Shown here one piece after another: positions 15,986 to 24,999 of a stretch of 64,000 bases of DNA. Origin of the DNA: Lachnoclostridium phytofermentans ISDg. Lineage in GTDB: Bacteria > Bacillota > Clostridia > Lachnospirales > Lachnospiraceae. The translations under genes and the position numbers were made by a program. Location of the stretch: NCBI RefSeq assembly GCF_000018685.1, contig NC_010001.1, positions 2,806,001-2,870,000 on the forward strand, read 5' to 3'. Below the pieces are notes generated by a model. The model ran no database searches. It was not told where the DNA came from and saw nothing but the letters and a program-made list of their open reading frames with translations. Each line of letters starts with the position of its first letter. Within the stretch, counting starts at the first letter, position 1.

Positions 15986-17359
15986 TTAATCGTACTCCTT
16001 AATAACCCCATTGTTTGGTATCTCTTTGTCTTTTGGCATATCTTTCTCTTCTGAATTTTCATACGGATCACTTTCTTTTATATCATTCTTATTTAAAGAA
16101 TTTTGATATTGTTCGACAGAAGGATCTTTCATAGAAAAAATTCTGTGATATTCTTTTGTTTCTAGATCCTTGTAAGTCTCCGAACGATTACGATATAAAA
16201 ATTTGGTTAATGCATACGTATCAACCCAGATTTCATTGTTACCTTCTTTTTGTGATTCATCAAAAATCAACTGCAATCCGAAATGAAGATGTGAGGTAGT
16301 AATATTATTTGTATTTTCTGTCGTACTATAACCTGTTCTTCCAAGATAACCTATTACATCACCGGCTGATACAATACTGCCTACTTTTAACTCTTTATTA
16401 TAAGGAAAATTCTTACGCATATGTGCGTAATAATAATAGCGTTTTCCATCAAAACTACGTATTCCAATCCTCCATCCACCGTATTGATTCCAACCTAACG
16501 CTTCTATGTAACCAGATTCTACTGCAATGATTGGCGAACCCACTTGCCCCATCATATCATGCCCTAAATGAACTCGTTTGTATCCATAGCTTCTGGAAGC
16601 TCCAAAATCATCGTAGTCATAATAGTAAAAGTTTTTCGCTATTGGAGAAAATCCTTTTAAACCATAACGTTTTTCCCATACCTTTGATGGTGTTACAGTA
16701 GGAGGCGGTGTCTCCATTGGCGTACTTGATGGAGTCCCTGTTGGGGTGCTAGTTTGTGAACCTTTTGGTGTACTTGTTGGTGACCCTGTTGGGGTACATG
16801 CTGGTGATCCTGATGGAGAATCTTTTGATAATGACGTCTGATTATTTTGCTTGCTAGGATCATATACTTCTATTTCATATTCGCCGATGAGACCTCCAAG
16901 AATCGCAGCATAAGCCTCATAATAATAAGAATAATACTTCATATCTTTTGTAAGGCTCTCCATTGTATCCTTTCCTGATAATAACTTATCAGCAAGCTGT
17001 TCCATATCTTTTGCTTTAAACTTTTTAAAGTCACCACCATACTTTGCTCCTAAATAAGATAATAGTTCTACAAAATGAAGCTCGACATCTTTATTATGAG
17101 TATCGATATCATAATGATATGCTTTATCTAGAGCATCATAAGTAACATTAAATTCCACCCACTTAATATATTTTTTATCAGTCGAAGGATTCACTGCTAC
17201 TTCAATCGATTGATTATCTGATTTTTTATTCCATAGAAAAGTAATGCAAAGGATAAGTATGGTTAATATTTCTAAACAAATAATTATATTCCCTTTTTTT
17301 CTTAACCATTGGAATCGGATGGGTCTTCTAAATTTTATATTTCGAAAAAAAGCCTTCAT
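15986..17359 (-). CDS. Membrane-anchored M23 (LytM-type) metallopeptidase
   Basis: 457 residues from the ATG at 17359, preceded by AGGAG at a rather long 13 bases; a TTG start at 17446 without a ribosome site is the alternative. One membrane anchor (around 24-42, NIIICLEILTILILCITFLW), an extracellular region, then a 45-residue Ser/Pro/Thr/Gly linker. The M23 domain has the first zinc ligands in HLGHDMMG and the second set in HLHFGLQ, with YYYYAHMR between. Such enzymes cut peptide cross-bridges. An acidic, Lys/Asp-rich tail of about 75 residues follows. The gene is divergent from sigK, and forespore engulfment proteins such as SpoIIQ share this architecture, so a sporulation role is possible. 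Confidence 0.85.
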   Translation of the reverse strand: MKAFFRNIKFRRPIRFQWLRKKGNIIICLEILTILILCITFLWNKKSDNQSIEVAVNPSTDKKYIKWVEFNVTYDALDKAYHYDIDTHNKDVELHFVELLSYLGAKYGGDFKKFKAKDMEQLADKLLSGKDTMESLTKDMKYYSYYYEAYAAILGGLIGEYEIEVYDPSKQNNQTSLSKDSPSGSPACTPTGSPTSTPKGSQTSTPTGTPSSTPMETPPPTVTPSKVWEKRYGLKGFSPIAKNFYYYDYDDFGASRSYGYKRVHLGHDMMGQVGSPIIAVESGYIEALGWNQYGGWRIGIRSFDGKRYYYYAHMRKNFPYNKELKVGSIVSAGDVIGYLGRTGYSTTENTNNITTSHLHFGLQLIFDESQKEGNNEIWVDTYALTKFLYRNRSETYKDLETKEYHRIFSMKDPSVEQYQNSLNKNDIKESDPYENSEEKDMPKDKEIPNNGVIKEYD

Positions 17360-17525
17360 GTCTGTCTTACTTCTCCTATCGTATTGATAATATCTTATGT
17401 GATAGTGCTTGTCTTTATTCGATGAGAAAAACTTTTTACTTTTCAATAAATTTTAGAGGTGGAAAGGCACGCAAACTGTCCACGAGACATAAAGTAGTAA
17501 TAAACAAAAGCGTTGAGGTGCCCGC

Positions 17526-18149
17526 TTGAAGTCGTTTCCGAAACCGCTAAGCGCAAAGGAAGAAAACGAGATGTTACTTCAATGTAAAGCAGGAAATAAG
17601 GTTGCGAGAGATACTTTAATTGAACGTAACCTTCGTTTAGTTGCGCACATTGTTAAGAAGTATAACACGCCGGATCGAGAAACCGACGACTTAATTTCCA
17701 TAGGCACGATTGGGCTAATTAAGTCCATCGATACCTTTGATTCCACGAAAGGTATTCGACTTGCCACCTATGCCTCTCGTTGTATAGACAACGAACTATT
17801 AATGATGCTTCGTAGTGGTAAAAAACAGGCACGGGAAGTATATCTTTATGAACCTATCGGCTCTGACAAAGAGGGAAATGAAATAAATCTTTTAGATGTC
17901 ATTGAAAGCACAGATGAAGATATTGTTGATATCTTTGAAATTCAAGAAAATATCAAACGACTCTATACGTTTCTAAACACTGCCTTAAACGAAAGAGAAC
18001 AAGAAATCATTATTATGAGATATGGGCTAAGTGGAGAGAAAGAAATCACGCAAAGAGAAATTGCAGATAAATTGGGAATCAGTCGCAGTTATGTGAGTCG
18101 TATTGAAAAGAAGGCACTAAAAAAATTAAAGGACTTATTTGAAAGTTAA
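17526..18149 (+). CDS. sigK: Mother-cell sporulation sigma factor K, without pro-sequence
   Basis: 207 residues starting at TTG 17526 with GAGGTG five bases upstream. Sigma region 2 (NLRLVAHIVKKY, DLISIGTIGLIKSIDTFD, LATYASRCIDNE) and region 4 (EKEITQREIADKLGISRSYV) are complete and match SigK best (FPKPLSAKEEN start; PIGSDKEGNEINLLDVIE). Bacillus SigK is made with a hydrophobic pro-peptide removed by SpoIVFB. Here the product begins exactly at the mature region, and an in-frame TGA lies four codons upstream, so no pro-peptide is encoded. No skin-type insertion is present. It directs late mother-cell genes for coat and spore maturation. Confidence 0.9.
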   Translation: MKSFPKPLSAKEENEMLLQCKAGNKVARDTLIERNLRLVAHIVKKYNTPDRETDDLISIGTIGLIKSIDTFDSTKGIRLATYASRCIDNELLMMLRSGKKQAREVYLYEPIGSDKEGNEINLLDVIESTDEDIVDIFEIQENIKRLYTFLNTALNEREQEIIIMRYGLSGEKEITQREIADKLGISRSYVSRIEKKALKKLKDLFES

Positions 18150-18242
18150 CAAGCATACTAGTAAAGAATTAACATACCCCCTTTTCAAAAAACGAGGTAA
18201 GAAAGACCTCAAAGTAATGCAATACGCCATGAATGGCGCACT

Positions 18243-18286
18243 AAAAAAGAGAAAATGAAAATTAATGATTTCACTTTCTCTTTTTT
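18243..18286. terminator. Bidirectional terminator between sigK and trhP
   Basis: Eighteen-base arms (18243-18260, 18269-18286) with one mismatch and an eight-base loop; A-run and T-run at the ends serve both convergent genes. Confidence 0.85.
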
Positions 18287-18359
18287 AAGTTAGCACAATC
18301 ATACCCAAAGACTTGATATAGTGCCTTCTATATGAAAAATTCACGATGCGTACTTTTTC

Positions 18360-19640
18360 TTATTCACCGCAAGAAGTACATCCACAATCCTTTTTAGAAT
18401 TATCGGATTTCTCTTGAACACGTATGATATCATATTGAGAGGTCTCTTTATCAAAGGTAACAAAAATCTTTCGTTGTGGATGAGGGCAGCTCTCCATCTC
18501 ATTTCCTTCCTCATCTGTGATTCTTAAAACCTTGGTAGGAATATTCTCACCATTTGGCTTCATAATTTCAACCATATCGCCTACAGTAAACTTATTTCTC
18601 TGCTCCATCTCACTAGCACCTTCTGCATTACGAGAAGAAACGATTCCTAAATAAGTATACTCTTTTACATAAACATTGTTATCGTAAATTTGTGTATTGG
18701 AATCTGGCTTTTGGAAGAAGAAACCTGTAGTAAACTGGCGGTACGTACACTTTCCGATTTCTGCTTTATAATACTCCATGTTCTCACGATATTTATCAAC
18801 AGACTCATAGAAATCATCGATAGCTTTACGGTATGTTCTTGCTACTGTAGCAACATAAAGAGCGGTCTTCATACGGCCTTCAATCTTTAAGCTATCAATT
18901 CCTGCTGCAACAAGTTCAGGAATATACTCAATCATGCAAAGGTCTTTGGAATTAAAGATATAAGTTCCGCGATCATTTTCAAATACAGGCATGTATTCCC
19001 CTGGTCTTGTCTCTTCAACAACGTGATATTTCCATCTACAAGGATGTGTGCAGGCTCCAAGATTTGCATCTCTTCCAGTAAAGTAATTACTTAAGAGACA
19101 ACGTCCAGAATAGGAGATACACATCGCGCCATGAACAAAGGTTTCAATCTCAAGTTCATCTGGGATATTCGTGCGTAACTGAGAAAGTTCTTCTAAAGAT
19201 AATTCACGTGCAGAAACAACACGTGCTGCACCTTGCTTATGCCAGAACTGGTAAGTACGATAATTTGTACTGTTTGCTTGTGTACTTATATGAAGCTCAA
19301 TCTCAGGTACAATCTCTTTTGCAATATCAAATACACCTGGATCAGAGATAATTAACGCATCTGGTTTAACTTCTTTTAATTCACGGAAATACTCTTCTAC
19401 ACCTTTTAAATCACGGTTATGAGCTGTTATATTGGCTGTAACATAAACTTTTTTACCATACTGATGCGCAAATTCAATTCCTTTTTTCATATCATCTAAA
19501 GAAAAGTTCTTCGCTTTTGCACGTAAACCGTACATCTCACCGCCAATATAAACAGCGTCTGCACCATATATGATTGCTGTTTTTAACACTTCTAAGTTAC
19601 TTGCTGGAATTAACAATTCCGGTTTTTCTCTACGAAACAT
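18360..19640 (-). CDS. trhP: U32 peptidase-family tRNA wobble-uridine hydroxylation protein
   Basis: 426 residues of the U32 family. Signature PELLIPASNLEVLKTAIIYG, then the cysteine-bearing segment MCISYSGRCLLSNYFTGRD with GACTHPCRW, and a short C-terminal Cys tail (DCGCTSCGE). In B. subtilis and E. coli these proteins are needed to make 5-hydroxyuridine at tRNA position 34 using prephenate. The next gene upstream on the same strand is trmR, which methylates that product, the same pairing as yrrM-yrrN-yrrO in Bacillus. Only one U32 gene is present here where Bacillus has two adjacent. Older annotations call it a collagenase-like protease; no protease motif supports that. Confidence 0.88.
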   Translation of the reverse strand: MFRREKPELLIPASNLEVLKTAIIYGADAVYIGGEMYGLRAKAKNFSLDDMKKGIEFAHQYGKKVYVTANITAHNRDLKGVEEYFRELKEVKPDALIISDPGVFDIAKEIVPEIELHISTQANSTNYRTYQFWHKQGAARVVSARELSLEELSQLRTNIPDELEIETFVHGAMCISYSGRCLLSNYFTGRDANLGACTHPCRWKYHVVEETRPGEYMPVFENDRGTYIFNSKDLCMIEYIPELVAAGIDSLKIEGRMKTALYVATVARTYRKAIDDFYESVDKYRENMEYYKAEIGKCTYRQFTTGFFFQKPDSNTQIYDNNVYVKEYTYLGIVSSRNAEGASEMEQRNKFTVGDMVEIMKPNGENIPTKVLRITDEEGNEMESCPHPQRKIFVTFDKETSQYDIIRVQEKSDNSKKDCGCTSCGE

Positions 19641-19779
19641 AGTTTCCTCCTATTTCTTCTTACCTCTATTAACACTACTGTATATTCATATCTGTCTACA
19701 AATTCTATCGGAAACAGATCACTATCTGAAACAAATTTCATTTGATCGCAGATTAAATACAGCTTAAATAGAAAGCATT

Positions 19780-20499
19780 CTATCGTATCTTTGTACTAAC
19801 TGCCATTCCATCCCCAACTGGCAGAATCATCGTTGTTAAATCATCCCTATGAGTTAATTCATATAAGTACTCCCGCATTCTTGTATGAATCGTTCGATCT
19901 CTTCTCGTGATGCTATACTTTGATTTTGCAATACTACCTTCCTGTAGAACATTATCCGTTATAAATAATCCGTTCACCGGAAGTAATTTCATGATCTCAG
20001 GAAGAAAATTCATGTATTGTCCTTTTGCAGCATCCATAAAGATAAAATCGTAACAGTCTGTAAGCTCACTTAACGTTTGCATATTTCCAGAAGGGCTAAA
20101 AAGTGATACATCATCTGAAGTACCTGTTCTATTTAAAACTTTCAGTGCATCGATTGCATCCCCCATAACAAGAGAAATATCCGAAGCTCTTCTTGCTTTC
20201 GCTAAATTTTTCTTCGCTTCCACAATTCTCATCGGTACCTTTTCTATGGTAGTAATATGACAATCCTCAGGCATATATTCACTTAGTAAAGAACAAGAGA
20301 ATCCAACCGCCGTACCTACTTCAAGGATTTGTTTTGGTTGCTTCATATCTAGAAAAAATTTTAGTACCGCTTGCGCTTCTTTTCGAATGATAGGTACTGC
20401 ATTTTCTAATGCTTCTTTTTCTAATATTCTTAGATACTGTGGCAATTCTAATTCCAAAGAATTAATGTACGCGGTAATATGTTCGTCCACGATTTTCAT
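19780..20499 (-). CDS. trmR: O-methyltransferase, tRNA 5-hydroxyuridine methyltransferase
   Basis: 239 residues, SAM-dependent class I fold: ILEVGTAVGFSCSLLSEYMP (motif I), ITTIEKVPMRIVEAKKN, and the metal- and catalysis-related YDFIFMDAAKGQYMNFL with ITDNVLQEG. Close in architecture to YrrM/TrmR, which converts ho5U34 of tRNA to mo5U34. Gene order next to a U32 protein and near ruvX and ireB matches the Bacillus yrr cluster, which supports the specific call over a catechol-type methyltransferase. GGAGG precedes the ATG. A 30-residue linker region (SDDVSLFSPSGNMQTLSELT) is an insertion relative to typical members. Confidence 0.82.
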   Translation of the reverse strand: MKIVDEHITAYINSLELELPQYLRILEKEALENAVPIIRKEAQAVLKFFLDMKQPKQILEVGTAVGFSCSLLSEYMPEDCHITTIEKVPMRIVEAKKNLAKARRASDISLVMGDAIDALKVLNRTGTSDDVSLFSPSGNMQTLSELTDCYDFIFMDAAKGQYMNFLPEIMKLLPVNGLFITDNVLQEGSIAKSKYSITRRDRTIHTRMREYLYELTHRDDLTTMILPVGDGMAVSTKIR

Positions 20500-20575
20500 G
20501 ACTTTCCTCCATCCATGTAACGATACAATGCATTATTAATGATTTGCATTGTTAATTCTATGCATTGTTTATGCT

Positions 20576-20681
20576 ATGAAATATCTATCAATAAGAAAGG
20601 ACTACCCGTAGCCGCTGGAAAGTGGAAACATTTCAACAACGGCCACGGTAGCCCTAATATTCAAGAAGATAGATATTTCAT
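20576..20681. other. 106-bp nested-hairpin element (structured RNA or cruciform candidate)
   Basis: Outer perfect 14-base arms (20576-20589 and 20668-20681, ATGAAATATCTATC and its complement) enclose an inner GC-rich stem (20599-20614 with 20640-20654, 13 pairs, one bulge). The inner loop contains another small GAAA/TTTC pairing. It is much richer in G and C than its surroundings and has no U-tract on either side, so it does not look like a simple terminator. It lies between the MltG-like gene and trmR and would be transcribed with them. Confidence 0.6.
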
Positions 20682-20712
20682 TCAATATTCTTCTATCTTG
20701 TTTCGATACTAA

Positions 20713-21168
20713 TTACGGTATTACGTTGCTATTTGGAGAAGTTTTTGTATCCTGTTTTTTCCCTTCATCCTCTTCTTTAACTATCGAATTGTTATAATCT
20801 GTAATAACATCTAATATTTCATCATAATCCATAGATGTATTTAAAATAAATGTTCCAGGATAGATGTTATAATCTTTAAATTTTGTCTTTAAGTAGAAAG
20901 AATACTTATTGACAATGAGATTACCAGCTTCTAGTTTTCTAGCGACATCCATAGTAGACTCACCTTTTGCAATCTGAAATTCTATATCGATCCCTGGCTC
21001 TGCCTCAACGGATACAGAACCGAATAGCTGATAAGAAAAATTATATGTGATTTTTACAGCCTGAATTAAGACTAATATAATCGCAATATAAAATAAGATA
21101 TTTAAGAATACTCGAAGTACTGCACTTGTGATTTTTAATGCAACTTTGGTACTATCGGATTTCGCCAT
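20713..21168 (-). CDS. MltG-like membrane protein lacking the catalytic domain
   Basis: 151 residues: one membrane segment (about 18-42), then a domain resembling the LysM-like part of YceG/MltG (ESTMDVARKLEAGNLIVNKY and KTKFKDYNIYPGTFIL), then an acidic Lys/Asp tail. The lytic transglycosylase domain, which would need about 200 more residues, is absent and the frame ends normally. MltG (yrrL) occupies this place in the conserved cluster between ruvX and trmR, so the identity by position is plausible. It may be a reduced MltG acting as a binding partner rather than an enzyme. Start supported by GGAGGC upstream. Confidence 0.65.
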   Translation of the reverse strand: MAKSDSTKVALKITSAVLRVFLNILFYIAIILVLIQAVKITYNFSYQLFGSVSVEAEPGIDIEFQIAKGESTMDVARKLEAGNLIVNKYSFYLKTKFKDYNIYPGTFILNTSMDYDEILDVITDYNNSIVKEEDEGKKQDTKTSPNSNVIP

Positions 21169-21193
21169 CTTATGCCTCCAAGCCTCTCTCTAA

Positions 21194-23050
21194 CTATACC
21201 TCCATGATGATTGGAAGAATCATCGGATTCCTCTTCATCTTCTTCCACAAGTAGTCGCTAAGAGAATCTTTTATTTCGTTTTTAATCTTGCCCCAGTCTG
21301 TCATATTTTTATTCAGACATTTATCAAGAGCATCGTTTACTACAGTTCTCGCCTCTTCCATCAGATTCTCAGACTCTCTGACGTATACAAAACCTCTCGA
21401 GACGATATCTGGTCCGGATAACACTTGATTACTGAATTTTTCAAGAGTTACAACAACAATAATAAGACCATTTTCTGATAAATGTTGTCTATCACGAAGA
21501 ACAATATTACCTACATCGCCTACACCAAGTCCATCCACTAAGATGCCTTGTGCTGGGATATGATCTACAATCTTCGCTCTATCTTCAGATAAAGATAATA
21601 CATCACCAGATGTTAAAAGAACTACATTATCTTTCTTTACGCCCATATCTTGAGCCAATTCCGCATGACATTTTAAATGACGGAATTCACCGTGAACTGG
21701 AATCGCAAACTTCGGTTTTGTTAAAGCATAAATAAGTTTAATCTCTTCCTGACAAGCATGACCTGATACGTGAGTATCCTGGAAGATTACCTTTGCACCC
21801 TTCATGGAAAGCTCATTGATAATCTTGGAAACATTTTTCTCATTACCCGGAATTGGAGTTGAACTAAAAATAACGGTATCTCCAGGGGTAATCGATACCT
21901 TACGATGAATGGAAGCTGCCATACGAGATAACGCTGCCATTGATTCACCCTGACTACCAGTAGTAATTAATACTAACTGTTCATCAGTGTAGTTCTTCAT
22001 CTGTTCAATGTCAATCAAAACATTGTCTGGAACTGTAATATATCCAAGTTCTGAGGCAGTCGTCATGATATTCACCATACTTCTACCTTCAATTACAACC
22101 TTACGGTTATATTTCACTGCAGAGTTAATAATCTGTTGAACACGGTCTACATTGGAAGCAAATGTTGCAACTATAATACGGTGTTTTGAATTCTCTGCAA
22201 ATATATTATCAAAGGTTTTTCCAACGGTACGTTCTGACATGGTATATCCAGGACGCATTACATTGGTACTATCGCACATAAGTGCAAGTACACCTTTTTT
22301 ACCAAGCTCGCCAAATTTCTGTAAATCTATGGTCTCTCCAAAAACCGGAGTATAATCCACTTTAAAGTCACCGGTATGAACTATGATACCTGCTGGTGAA
22401 TAGATTGCTAATGCAGCAGCATCTGCAATACTATGATTGGTTCGAATAAATTCGATACGGAAACATCCTAAGTTTATGGATTGTCCGTACTTGATTACTT
22501 TACGTTTTGTAGATTTTAATAAGTTATGTTCTTTTAACTTATTCTCAATGATTCCCAAAGTAAGTTTTGTTCCATAAATTGGTACATTAATGTCTTTAAT
22601 TACATAAGGTAGAGAACCGATATGATCCTCATGACCATGAGTGATAACAAATCCTTTTACCTTTTGAATATTATCCTTTAGATAAGTAATATCAGGAATT
22701 ACTAGGTCAATTCCAAGCATCTCATCTTCTGGGAACGCTAATCCACAGTCAACAACTATGATACTATCCTGATACTCAAATGCAGTAATATTCATTCCAA
22801 TCTGACCTAAACCACCAAGTGGTATAATCTTTACCGCTGGTTTCGCATCTGGTTCTGGTGTTTCAACAACCGGAACGGTTAGTTCAACCTTATTGTTATT
22901 CGCAGCGCGCTCTACCTTAAAAGGTCTTGGCTTTCTCCTCATACGATTGTTTCGATCCGAGTTTCCGTTTCTGCGATTAACTCCTCCTGGTTCCATCTGG
23001 CTATTTTTGTTTTCTTGATTGTTTTCTTTACTATTTTCTTTTCCTTTCAA
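21194..23050 (-). CDS. rnj: Ribonuclease J
   Basis: 618 residues. Metallo-beta-lactamase/beta-CASP RNase with 5'-exonuclease and endonuclease activity in RNA decay and rRNA maturation. Seen: IIPLGGLGQIGMN, zinc motif HGHEDHIGS, HTGDFKVDY, STNVMRPGYT, the beta-CASP SGHACQEE and PVHGEFRHL. It starts at TTG 23050 with GGAGGTG. The first 65 residues are a low-complexity Asn/Lys/Arg-rich extension before the catalytic core, which may help bind RNA or partners. Placed just upstream of the MltG-like gene and downstream of fur on the same strand. Confidence 0.95.
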   Translation of the reverse strand: MKGKENSKENNQENKNSQMEPGGVNRRNGNSDRNNRMRRKPRPFKVERAANNNKVELTVPVVETPEPDAKPAVKIIPLGGLGQIGMNITAFEYQDSIIVVDCGLAFPEDEMLGIDLVIPDITYLKDNIQKVKGFVITHGHEDHIGSLPYVIKDINVPIYGTKLTLGIIENKLKEHNLLKSTKRKVIKYGQSINLGCFRIEFIRTNHSIADAAALAIYSPAGIIVHTGDFKVDYTPVFGETIDLQKFGELGKKGVLALMCDSTNVMRPGYTMSERTVGKTFDNIFAENSKHRIIVATFASNVDRVQQIINSAVKYNRKVVIEGRSMVNIMTTASELGYITVPDNVLIDIEQMKNYTDEQLVLITTGSQGESMAALSRMAASIHRKVSITPGDTVIFSSTPIPGNEKNVSKIINELSMKGAKVIFQDTHVSGHACQEEIKLIYALTKPKFAIPVHGEFRHLKCHAELAQDMGVKKDNVVLLTSGDVLSLSEDRAKIVDHIPAQGILVDGLGVGDVGNIVLRDRQHLSENGLIIVVVTLEKFSNQVLSGPDIVSRGFVYVRESENLMEEARTVVNDALDKCLNKNMTDWGKIKNEIKDSLSDYLWKKMKRNPMILPIIMEV

Positions 23051-23109
23051 ATTGCACCTCCAAAATTTTATATGTAATTTCGTCGGGCAAACGTTTGGAA
23101 GTGGACGTT

Positions 23110-23595
23110 TTATTCTTCTTGATTTTTTGCATCATTCTCTGCAAAACCTTTGCATGCACTGCAAATACCAAATAACTTTACTTCATGATTTAGCACTTGA
23201 AAATCCATGGTAGCCTCTATTTTATGCTCCAAATTCTCTAATAAATCATCTTGAAATGTAAATACTTGCCCACAATTCACACAAATTAGATGGTGATGGT
23301 GGTGTACGGAAGTCTCTTTACTGCATTTACCGATTTCATACCTCACATATCCATCATTCAAATTTAGTTTATCAATTAACTTTAACTCTGATAATACCTG
23401 TATGGTACGATAAACTGTGGCTAACCCAATATCAGGATACATGCTTCTTACACAATCATAGATATCCTCAGCTGTTAGGTGTTCATCCGGCCGATTACTT
23501 AACACCTCTAGGATCGCGATACGTTGTGTTGTTACCTTTAACCCATTTTGTTTGAGTAAGGTTTTAAAGTTTTCCTGCATATCTGTCAATTCCAT
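23110..23595 (-). CDS. fur: Fur family metal-dependent transcriptional repressor
   Basis: 161 residues from ATG 23595; a GTG one codon earlier is equally possible. Winged helix with recognition segment GLATVYRTIQVLSELKLIDK, then the dimerisation domain with VHHHHHLICVNCG and GICSAC, supplying the structural-zinc cysteines and metal-sensing histidines. The RYE and HHHHH features favour Fur (iron) over PerR or Zur, but the subfamily cannot be proven by eye. It may autoregulate through a Fur-box-like dyad at 23829-23843. The gene lies upstream of rnj. Confidence 0.85.
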   Translation of the reverse strand: MELTDMQENFKTLLKQNGLKVTTQRIAILEVLSNRPDEHLTAEDIYDCVRSMYPDIGLATVYRTIQVLSELKLIDKLNLNDGYVRYEIGKCSKETSVHHHHHLICVNCGQVFTFQDDLLENLEHKIEATMDFQVLNHEVKLFGICSACKGFAENDAKNQEE

Positions 23596-24061
23596 CACCT
23601 ACTTCTCTTGCTCATTCCATGTTACGTTTGCTTACGTGAATTTCATACTATTTGTGACGATTTCATATATATTAAAGTTTTACTTTCCGCTATTCTATAT
23701 GTTTTCTATCTTATATTATCGTATTTTATCGATTGTATACGTCTTCCAAAATTGTCCAAACACCTGTATACTTATAAAACACGATTTTATAATATTTGTC
23801 AATTAGTTTATATCGTTAAAAATATCATTATAATGACATTATATTCTAGTTTGTAATAAATTCTATGATGATACTATTTACTTTTATTAATTCAACCATC
23901 CAACTTGTTATTGGAGATCATAATAAGTATTTCGAGATTTTAAGAGTCTATTTTCAATTTATAAAAAATTACTCTGAAACTACTAATAAGATAAAAGCAT
24001 AACAAACAAAGGTAGCTGCTACCTGATTTTAAACTGTATCATTTTATATAAATAGTTTAAT
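23596..24061. other. 466-bp AT-rich spacer upstream of fur
   Basis: Contains the dyad TATAATGACATTATA (23829-23843) and a small hairpin AGGTAGC-T-GCTACCT near 24010 that may end transcription of the DUF1292 gene. Apparent rightward frames here are AT-rich and lack ribosome sites; I see no gene. Confidence 0.5.
23829..23843. promoter_or_regulatory. Fur-box-like dyad
   Basis: TATAAT-GAC-ATTATA, a perfect 6-3-6 dyad resembling Fur and PerR boxes of Firmicutes, 234 bases upstream of the fur start. It may be an autoregulatory site; the AT-rich surroundings make chance possible. Confidence 0.3.
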
Positions 24062-24334
24062 CTATTCTGTAATAATATCCGTATCCTCTAATAATTCTTC
24101 AAATACAGCTGCGATTGCTTCTAATTCGTTATCGTCTTCCACCATATCATAAATCGCATCGGAACTTTCTTCTGGTGATACATCTTTAAGAATGTATGCA
24201 TCTGCTTCGTCTGCGTCCATATCCTCTGTTACTAATAAGTACTCTGTACCATTTAGTTTTGTTTGTTCAAGTACATAAAAGATTACTTCCTCATCATCTT
24301 CAGTAAAGAAGCTTACTTTTCTATTTTCTTCCAT
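24062..24334 (-). CDS. DUF1292 family protein (YrzB-like)
   Basis: 90 residues, strongly acidic, beginning MEENRKVSFFTEDDEEVIFY with the family core LEQTKLNGTEYLLVTEDMD and EADAYILKDVSPEES. Function unknown. It is regularly found with ruvX and ireB in Firmicutes, as here (97 bases after ruvX). Good ribosome site GAGAGGA upstream of the ATG. The acidic tail (EDDNELEAIAAVFEELLEDT) is predicted helical. Confidence 0.87.
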   Translation of the reverse strand: MEENRKVSFFTEDDEEVIFYVLEQTKLNGTEYLLVTEDMDADEADAYILKDVSPEESSDAIYDMVEDDNELEAIAAVFEELLEDTDIITE

Positions 24335-24431
24335 TATAAATTCCTCTCATACAATATATTCACTAGAAAAATTACCTTGCTTACAATCCAAGAAAATCTT
24401 CTTTTATAATGATTTATAAGCTAACGAAATT

Positions 24432-24884
24432 TTATAGTGAATCTGTTAAATTTAATTTCTTTTTATTTGATAAGTAGTCTAAATAACCTTGTAATATAAA
24501 TACTGCTGCAAGTTTATCTACTACCTCCATCTTCTTTTTAAGACTGACTTCACCAGCATTTAGCACCTGATGAGCTGCAACAGTCGTTAAACGCTCGTCC
24601 CATAATACTACAGGAAGTCCTGTCCTACGTCGAAGATGTTCTGCAAATTCCTCTGATTTTTCAGCACGTTCACCTATGGTATTGTTCATATTTTTCGGAT
24701 ATCCAAGTACAATTTCTTCTACTTCATATTCTTTTATCAATTCTTCAATACGTGCTAGAGTCTGACGAAGCTTAGTCTCTGACTTTCTTCGTATCACTTC
24801 AATACCCTGCGCTGTAAGTTTTAAACTATCACTGATAGCCACGCCTACCGTCACAGAGCCATAATCCAAACCCATTATTCTCAT
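24432..24884 (-). CDS. ruvX: Putative pre-16S rRNA nuclease (YqgF/RuvX)
   Basis: 150 residues with an RNase H-like fold: [18 protein letters not shown] gives the first acidic residue, [20 protein letters not shown] the second, and [12 protein letters not shown] the third. Family members remove the 5' extension of pre-16S rRNA; the older label is Holliday-junction resolvase. It lies between ireB and the DUF1292 gene in the conserved order. AGAGG precedes the ATG by ten bases. Confidence 0.92.
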
Positions 24885-24910
24885 TAGCTTTTAACCTCTG
24901 AAATCTTACA

Positions 24911-24948
24911 TTAATAGAAAAGCAGCGTGGTTGCCACTTTCCTATTAA
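24911..24948 (-). other. Intercistronic hairpin between ireB and ruvX
   Basis: Twelve-base arms (24911-24922, 24937-24948, one mismatch) enclose a smaller GTGG/CCAC stem. No clear U-tract, so it is more likely an RNA processing or stability element than a terminator. Confidence 0.5.
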
Positions 24949-24999
24949 TTATAACAAGTGAGACCATTTATAGACTCATCTTGCATTAATTCCAATTCC

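Noticed and set aside
18360..19640. Collagenase-like protease annotation for the U32 protein
   Set aside because: No protease motif is seen; linkage to trmR and the cysteine pattern support tRNA hydroxylation.
23552..23856. Rightward Tyr/Phe/Ile-rich frames in the fur spacer
   Set aside because: Typical of AT-rich non-coding DNA; no ribosome site; they overlap the start of fur.
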